Made by a program: the position numbers and the translations under genes. The notes beneath the pieces were generated by a model that was not told the DNA's origin, searched no databases, and worked only from the letters and a program-made list of their open reading frames with translations. Of a DNA stretch of 21,143 nucleotides, positions 14,938 to 21,143 are shown one piece after another. Source of the stretch: Streptosporangiaceae bacterium (GTDB lineage: Bacteria; Actinomycetota; Actinomycetes; Streptosporangiales; Streptosporangiaceae). Position 1 is the stretch's first letter. The number at the start of each line of letters is the position of its first letter. The DNA is taken from contig JASHOI010000239.1 in NCBI GenBank assembly GCA_030041195.1, forward strand, positions 1-21,143, read 5' to 3'.

Positions 14938-15491
14938 GCGCCGCCAGCGGCCCGCTGCCGCGCCTGCTTGCCGAGTACCGTCCGCAGGGCGAGACCGAGA
15001 CCGCCGACGTCGAGCGGGTGCGCTCGCTGGTCGCGAGCTCGGCGGATCCGTGGCTGCGCTCGACCCCGCTGCACGTCACCGGGTCCGCGCTGATCGTGCA
15101 TCCAGCCACGCGGCGGGTGCTGCTGCGATGGCACCGGCGCCAGCAGGCCTGGCTGCAGGTCGGTGGGCACGGTGACCCCGGTGAGACCGACCCGCTCGAG
15201 ATCGCGCTGCGCGAGGCCGGCGAGGAGACCGGGCTGGCCGACCTGCAGCCATGGCCGGACGCGCAGCTTCGGCACGTGACGATCGTCGATGTCCCTGCGT
15301 CGGCCGCCGAGCCCGCTCACCAGCACGCCGACCTGCGGTTTGTCCTGGCCACGGCGGACCCGGACGCGGCCAGGCCGGAGGGCCCGGACGCGCCGCTGCG
15401 CTGGCTGCCCATGGGCGAGGCATACCAGGCCACGTCCGAGCCCAACCTCAGGGAGACCCTGTCCCGGGCGGAACGCCTGCTGGCCGGCTGA
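14934..15491 (+). CDS. Nudix hydrolase
   Basis: 185 aa, starting inside the stop of the DapB-like gene (ATGA overlap). The Nudix box Gx5Ex7REUxEExGU is complete, at residues 78-101: GHGDPGE followed by ALREAGEETGL. It is preceded by a helical N-terminal region of about 45 residues and the beta strand VTGSALIVHPATRRVLLRWH. The WLQVGGHGDPGE context resembles actinobacterial Nudix proteins acting on nucleoside diphosphate derivatives. The specific substrate is unknown. Coupling to the DapB-like reductase suggests linked roles or housekeeping co-expression. Confidence 0.92.
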   Translation: MSAASGPLPRLLAEYRPQGETETADVERVRSLVASSADPWLRSTPLHVTGSALIVHPATRRVLLRWHRRQQAWLQVGGHGDPGETDPLEIALREAGEETGLADLQPWPDAQLRHVTIVDVPASAAEPAHQHADLRFVLATADPDAARPEGPDAPLRWLPMGEAYQATSEPNLRETLSRAERLLAG

Positions 15492-15523
15492 CCAGCCGCA
15501 CCGCCCTCATCGGGCTTCCGGTG

Positions 15524-16954
15524 CTATGACGCGACCGCGCCCTGGATCTCGCCGGATGTCGACAGTGCCCCGGCTCCCCCACCGACCACCCGGGTCGCGA
15601 TCAGGTACCCGGCACCGGCAACCACCCAGCCGACGATCCAGGAGATGTCCGCGCCGCCGAGCACCTTGACCATCGGCCCGGTGTACAGGGTCTGGTCAAG
15701 GAACGGCACCTGAGCGGCCAGCGCGATCAGGTAGGGGATGATCGCCACGAATCGCCAGCCGCCGTAGGCCCCGCGCGGGGTGAAGAACGACTTCACGTCG
15801 TACTTGCCCTTCTTGACGATGTAGAAGTCGATGAGGTTGATCACGCTCCACGGTACGAAGAAGAACAGCAGCACGTCGATGAAGTTCTCGAACGAGTTCA
15901 GGAACGTCTTGTAACCGGTCTCGGCCAGCACCGTGGCGATGATGAAGACCACCAGCAGCCCGATCACGCGGGCGACTCGCGAGGCCACCACCTTCTGGAA
16001 GGTGCTGCGCACGCTCTCGATCGCGAGCATGCCGGTATAGGCGTTGAGCGCGTCGCTGCCGAGCAGGCTCAGCGCGAGGATCGGCAGGATCCACTTGCCC
16101 GCGATGATGCCGATCGACGCCACAGCGGACGCGCTCGGCGCGATCGCGGTGATGTAGATGCCCAGGCCCGCGTACAGGATGGTGGCCATCGCGTTGCCGC
16201 TGAACACCGCCCAGAACGTGCGCTCGGCGCTGACGTCCTTGGGCAGGTACCTGGAGTAGTCGGAGACGTACACCGCCCAGCTCAGCATGTTCATGAAGAA
16301 CAGCCCGACGGCGGCGATGAAGATCGGGAAGCTGGACAGGTGCGTGCCGCCCATTCCCTTGGCCAGCGAGTCGCCGCTGGTCGCGGTCAGGATCACGGCA
16401 GCCACCAGCGCGCCGGCGAACAGCACGGTGAGCACCGGCTGGATCCGGTGGATCCAGTGGTACCCGTACACCGCGAGCAGCACCGCGGGGATCGTCACGA
16501 TGATGATCCACCACGGGATCGAGACCGAGCCGACGATGCCCTGCAGCGACTGCGCCTGGACCACCTGCTGCGCGGCCAGGTAGCCGACGTCGAGCAGGAT
16601 CGAGGCCAGGAAGATGAACACCGCGCCGTAGAAGCCGAACTGGCCACGGCTCTGGATCATCTGCGGCACGCCGAGGCGGGGGCCCTGGACGGCGTGCAGC
16701 GCGGTGAAGACCATGCCCAGCAGCGTGCCAACGACCATGGCGATCAGCGCCCACAGCACGTTGAGCCCGAACAGGATCGCGAACCCGCCGAGCACGAAGT
16801 TGAAGACGTTGGCGTTGGTCGCGAACCACAGCGTGAACTGGCTGTGCACCTTCCCGCGCCGCTCGTCTTCCGGGATGATGTCGATGGAGTGGGCTTCGAT
16901 CTCGGCGGCGATTCCCTCTGGTGCCTGCGGGCCCGCCCGGTCAAGCTGTGCCAT
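15524..16954 (-). CDS. NCS1-family permease, probable vitamin B6 transporter
   Basis: 476 aa, with about 12 hydrophobic helices. The N-terminus PEDERRGKVHSQFTLWFATN is typical of the purine-cytosine permease/NCS1 family, as is AVYVSDYSRYLPKD in the middle. A GAGGGGAAAGG stretch precedes ATG 16954. It is the last gene of the minus-strand operon, 30 nt after the pyridoxal dehydrogenase gene. NCS1 members carry nucleobases, hydantoins, thiamine or pyridoxine (for example yeast Tpn1). Given its neighbours, uptake of pyridoxine, pyridoxal or pyridoxamine is the best guess. Family certainty is high; substrate certainty is moderate. Confidence 0.9.
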   Translation of the reverse strand: MAQLDRAGPQAPEGIAAEIEAHSIDIIPEDERRGKVHSQFTLWFATNANVFNFVLGGFAILFGLNVLWALIAMVVGTLLGMVFTALHAVQGPRLGVPQMIQSRGQFGFYGAVFIFLASILLDVGYLAAQQVVQAQSLQGIVGSVSIPWWIIIVTIPAVLLAVYGYHWIHRIQPVLTVLFAGALVAAVILTATSGDSLAKGMGGTHLSSFPIFIAAVGLFFMNMLSWAVYVSDYSRYLPKDVSAERTFWAVFSGNAMATILYAGLGIYITAIAPSASAVASIGIIAGKWILPILALSLLGSDALNAYTGMLAIESVRSTFQKVVASRVARVIGLLVVFIIATVLAETGYKTFLNSFENFIDVLLFFFVPWSVINLIDFYIVKKGKYDVKSFFTPRGAYGGWRFVAIIPYLIALAAQVPFLDQTLYTGPMVKVLGGADISWIVGWVVAGAGYLIATRVVGGGAGALSTSGEIQGAVAS

Positions 16955-16984
16955 GGCCTTTCCCCTCTGGGGTCGTTCGTCGTT

Positions 16985-18938
<1,954 letters not shown>

Positions 18939-18942
<4 letters not shown>

Positions 18943-19853
18943 CTCAGTGCCTTGCGCACCGCGACGAGCCTGGCCGCCCGCTCCTGGCGCAGGCTCTGCG
19001 CCTGCTCAGGGGTGTAGCTGAACAGGCCGGAGCCGGTCTTCATGCCGAGCTCACCGCGCTGCACCCGCGAGGTGATCGTCTCGCTCACGTCGCGGCGGGC
19101 GTTCAGGTCCTGGTTCAGGTAGCTGGCCACCGCGTTGTAGATGTCCAGGCCCGCCACGTCGAGCAGCTGCAGCGGCGGGATCACCGCGAGCTTGAACCCG
19201 ATCCCCCACTTCACGCACGTGTCGAGCTCCTCGGCGGAGATCACGCCGTCGTCCACGAGTGCCAGGCACTCGCGCATGATCGCGTACAGCACCCGGTTCT
19301 CCACGAAGCCGGGAACGTCGCGCTGCACCCGCACCGGGACCAGGCCGAGGTCGCTGATCGTTGCCCGGAGCCGCTGCACCACATCCGGCGAGGTCCGCGC
19401 GCCCGCGATCACCTCGATCACCGGGATCACGTGCGGCGGGTTGGACCAGTGCATGCCCACCACCCGCCCCGGGTCGGCCACGGACTCGGCCAGCTTGGTG
19501 ATCGGGATGCCCGAGGTGTTGCTGGCCAGGATCGCCTCTGCCGGGGCCAGCCGGTCCAGGTCGGCGAACACGTTCGCCTTGAGCTCGGCGTTTTCCGGCA
19601 CTGCCTCGATCACGAGGTCGCAGTCGGCGACCGCCGCGGCGAGATCGTCGTGAACCGTGACGGTGCCGCGCTCGGCGCCTTCCGGGCCGCCGATCCGGTC
19701 GAGCACCGCGAGCGCCGTCTCCACCTCTCCCGGCACCCGGTCCCGGGCCGCTTCGAGCGTGTCGAAGCAGCTGACGTCGAGGCCGCCCCTGGCCAGGGTC
19801 GCAGCCATGCCGGGACCCATGGTCCCGGTGCCGATGATCGCTACTCGCTTCAT
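18939..19853 (-). CDS. 3-hydroxyacyl-CoA dehydrogenase-like protein, probable FHMPC 5-dehydrogenase
   Basis: 304 aa, with GGAGG 7 nt before ATG 19853. The Rossmann motif is IIGTGTMGPGMA (residues 6-17). The catalytic dyad of this family is His135 and Glu147 within VVGMHWSNPPHVIPVIEVIA, and PGFVENRVLYA gives Asn186. GMHWSNPPH is characteristic (ordinary enzymes have GMHFFNPxP) and, with CVKWGIGFKLAVIPPLQLLD, resembles the M. loti 5-formyl-3-hydroxy-2-methylpyridine-4-carboxylate 5-dehydrogenase. That enzyme makes the dicarboxylate in the B6 breakdown pathway. Its position next to pyridoxal-pathway genes supports this over a fatty-acid role. Annotation pipelines would likely call it a 3-hydroxyacyl-CoA dehydrogenase. 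Confidence 0.85.
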
Positions 19854-19924
19854 CTACTGTCCTCCGGTCGGTCGAGCTTGCGGTTGTAGTGCTGCCAGAC
19901 GTCTTGGTCGGACCCGGCGCTCAC
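19850..19924 (-). CDS. Possible 24-codon micro-ORF coupled at both ends
   Basis: GTG 19924 starts inside the stop of the PqqC-like gene (GTGA), and the frame ends with TGA 19852-19850 inside the ATGA start of the next dehydrogenase. The peptide is MSAGSDQDVWQHY followed by NRKLDRPEDSR. GAGG and GGTGG lie upstream in the PqqC-like gene as possible ribosome-binding sequences. It fills the only gap in the upper operon, giving it a 4-nt overlap at both ends. It could be a real small protein, a coupling device, or chance. Confidence 0.35.
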   Translation of the reverse strand: MSAGSDQDVWQHYNRKLDRPEDSR

Positions 19925-20598
19925 GCGGCCACCGCCTCGAGCAGCGCGGTCAGGTCCCAGATGATCTCGCGGGCGGCCCGCCGTGCCTCATAGACCTGCC
20001 AGGGATCTTGCAGGTACCGGCCGGCCAGCCGGGCGACCCGGTCCGCCTCGGCGTCCGCCTGGGCGGCGCGGAACCTGAGGTGCCGCAGCGCGTTTTCGGG
20101 CACGCCGTAGTGGCTGGCCAGAGCGTCCGCGAGCTGGCCGAGCAGGACCGGCAGCCGGCGGTCGAGCACCCAGGCCACGCCGACGCCCTCGTGCGCCGAG
20201 CGCATGCCCTGTTCGCGGGCCACCGTCACCAGGTCGGACGCCTCGGCGGGCGGGCTGGCGCCGGCCGCCTTCAGCTCGTCGCCGGTCAGCCCGAGCGCCG
20301 CGGCCACCGCGGCCCACCCGGCGTCGGCGTCCGCGTCGGGCACGGTGAGCGCCCGGTGCAGGTCGGCGAAGATCTCCCTGCCGTCGTCCGGCGCGAGCCT
20401 GGTGACCTTGCCGGCCAGCATGTACCTGGCCCGGCCGGTGAAGACCGGGTACAGCGTGAGCACGAGCGCCCGCACGGTCTCCGGCGACGCCTGCCCGGAT
20501 GTCACCGCCGTCCAGGCCGGGTGCGCGGCCGGGTCGGCCCAGCTCTCGGCGTCGTCCAGCGCGAGCAGCTCGTCGGCGGTGCCGCTGGCGAGCATCAT
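19921..20598 (-). CDS. PqqC/TenA-like heme-oxygenase-fold protein
   Basis: 225 aa, with AAGGAG 8 nt before ATG 20598; the start overlaps the AbrB-like stop (ATGA). The all-helical pattern fits the PqqC/TenA/heme-oxygenase superfamily: HPAWTAVTSGQASPETVRAL at the N-terminus, LYPVFTGRARYMLAGKV, SAHEGVGVAWVLDRRLP, then LRHLRFRAAQADAEADR and YEARRAAREIIWDLTALLEA. The last helices resemble PqqC more than TenA. The Glu/His ligands expected in the di-iron members of this fold are not evident (RAAQADAEADR has no His), so it may be cofactor-free like PqqC. No other PQQ genes are present. It has no known role in B6 catabolism. Confidence 0.7.
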   Translation of the reverse strand: MMLASGTADELLALDDAESWADPAAHPAWTAVTSGQASPETVRALVLTLYPVFTGRARYMLAGKVTRLAPDDGREIFADLHRALTVPDADADAGWAAVAAALGLTGDELKAAGASPPAEASDLVTVAREQGMRSAHEGVGVAWVLDRRLPVLLGQLADALASHYGVPENALRHLRFRAAQADAEADRVARLAGRYLQDPWQVYEARRAAREIIWDLTALLEAVAA

Positions 20599-20867
20599 GA
20601 TGCCGGCTCCTTTTTTGCCCCGCCCTCCCAGCCCCCGCCCTCCCAGCCCCCGGCCTCCCAGCCCCCGCCCTCGTCGAGCGAGGCGTAGGGGCTCTTCGGC
20701 ACCGACCAGACCTCGATCGGGCCGCTGAAGAATCCCGTCCAGCACAGCACGTCGCCGGCTGATATCCCGAGCCGCTCGGACACCCGGGCCGGCACGACGG
20801 CGGACAGCCGTCCCTCGGCATCGGCGGTCAGCTCAACCGCCACCGAGAACTCGATCCCCTCACTCAC
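20595..20867 (-). CDS. AbrB/MazE-like small protein with Gly/Trp-rich repeat tail
   Basis: 90 aa from GTG 20867, which overlaps the hydrolase stop (GTGA); GGAG lies 7 nt upstream. Residues 10-58 resemble a swapped-hairpin AbrB domain: AVELTADAEGRLSAVVPARV, SERLGISAGDVLCW and PIEVWSVPKS. The C-terminus is low complexity, with three to four copies of a (G)GGWE(G/A) unit (about residues 67-83) and then AKKEPAS. AbrB domains usually bind DNA as dimers or act as antitoxins, so it may regulate the operon, but no toxin gene is adjacent. The GC-rich tail is encoded by a 15-bp tandem repeat. Confidence 0.62.
   Translation of the reverse strand: MSEGIEFSVAVELTADAEGRLSAVVPARVSERLGISAGDVLCWTGFFSGPIEVWSVPKSPYASLDEGGGWEAGGWEGGGWEGGAKKEPAS
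20621..20670. repeat. 15-bp tandem repeat in the AbrB-like gene
   Basis: CGCCCTCCCAGCCCC occurs at 20621-20635 and 20636-20650, again at 20651-20665 with one change (CGGCC...), and as a 5-nt partial at 20666. The 15-nt period keeps the frame and encodes the GGWEG units of the protein tail on the minus strand, so copy number could vary without frameshift. Confidence 0.85.
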
Positions 20868-21143
20868 CTGGCGCTCCCCTCCGTGCTGGCCGCCGCGGCC
20901 GCCGCGAGCGACCCCGCGGCGAACTCCCTGATGATCCGCGCGGTCTCGGCCGGCTTCTCCTCGGGCACGTAGTGGTCGGCACCGTCGACGACCACGCCCG
21001 GCAGATCCGGGCGCAGCGCCCGTGCGGCGCGCAGCGCGGCAGCCGAAACGAACCTGCTGCCGGCGCCGCGGACAAGCACCGCGGGCACGGCGAGCCGGCG
21101 CAGGTCGGGCGCGAGATCACCGCGCAGCCCGGCGCAGGTTGCC
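20864..21143 (-). CDS. Alpha/beta hydrolase, C-terminal part; probable 2-(acetamidomethylene)succinate hydrolase
   Basis: The last 92 residues of a protein that continues beyond the right edge. The segments AVPAVLVRGAGSRFVSAAAL, RALRPDLPGVVVDGADHYVP and a final helix ETARIIREF are the C-terminal strands of an alpha/beta hydrolase. The catalytic His lies in GADHYVP, and the acid residue is probably nearby upstream. From memory, VRGxxSxxVSAAAL, LRPDLPxVVVxGADHYV closely match the M. loti E-2-(acetamidomethylene)succinate hydrolase, which performs the last step of B6 ring degradation (to succinic semialdehyde, acetate, ammonia and CO2). An Ala-rich tail follows. The nucleophile is outside the window. 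Confidence 0.75.
   Translation of the reverse strand, partial: ATCAGLRGDLAPDLRRLAVPAVLVRGAGSRFVSAAALRAARALRPDLPGVVVDGADHYVPEEKPAETARIIREFAAGSLAAAAAASTEGSAR

Noticed and set aside
15485..15498. CGGCT-GACC-AGCCG hairpin at the Nudix stop as a terminator
   Set aside because: Only a 5-bp stem with no T run, expected by chance at this GC content.
20611..20616. T6 run as a plus-strand terminator
   Set aside because: On the minus strand it is the AAAAAAGGAG ribosome-binding site and Lys-Lys-Glu codons; no GC hairpin precedes it and no plus-strand gene ends there.

Overview
The window is about 21 kb of very GC-rich DNA. Its coding genes show strong third-position G/C, frequent GTG/TTG starts and many 4-nt start/stop overlaps. 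This fits a high-GC actinomycete (Actinomycetota); the genus cannot be named from the sequence. No rRNA, tRNA, CRISPR array, insertion sequence or phage gene was recognised.

Left part (1-6163). The window opens inside a MacB/LolCDE-type ABC transporter (ATPase tail plus permease). A poorly coding gap follows, holding a short frame interrupted by an amber codon. Then come a YncE-like beta-propeller lipoprotein and a small SET-domain protein. Next is a stretch with gene decay on the minus strand. A class I methyltransferase overlaps the start of a broken F420/deazaflavin-type nitroreductase gene (one internal deletion and one frameshift), and a DsrE-family remnant has lost its N-terminal half.

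Middle part (6164-15491). This is a patchwork of small metabolic and housekeeping genes. Two DinB-like paralogues with pentapeptide-like N-termini face each other across a VOC-fold gene. They are followed by an unrecognised 132-aa protein, an endonuclease V, a MOSC protein overlapping a cytochrome P450, a Rieske [2Fe-2S] protein with a very large helical C-terminal region, a PPK2 polyphosphate kinase, and a DapB-like reductase (lacking the usual catalytic histidines) overlapping a Nudix hydrolase. Several of these genes have a TANNNT-like hexamer 6-7 nt before the start codon, as expected for leaderless transcripts.

Right part (15524-21143, all minus strand). A tightly packed operon runs leftward from beyond the right edge. 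In transcription order it encodes the end of an alpha/beta hydrolase resembling 2-(acetamidomethylene)succinate hydrolase; an AbrB-like 90-aa protein with a Gly/Trp repeat tail; a PqqC/TenA-like heme-oxygenase-fold protein; possibly a 24-codon micro-ORF; a 3-hydroxyacyl-CoA dehydrogenase-like protein resembling FHMPC 5-dehydrogenase; a class V aminotransferase resembling pyridoxamine-pyruvate transaminase; an SDR very like pyridoxal 4-dehydrogenase; and an NCS1 permease. Together these match steps of the Mesorhizobium loti vitamin B6 (pyridoxine/pyridoxamine) degradation pathway. The best candidates for something undescribed are here: a B6-catabolic operon in an actinomycete, a transaminase that has lost both substrate-carboxylate arginines, and two or three operon members with no known role in the pathway. 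Family assignments were made by eye and from remembered reference sequences, not by database search.
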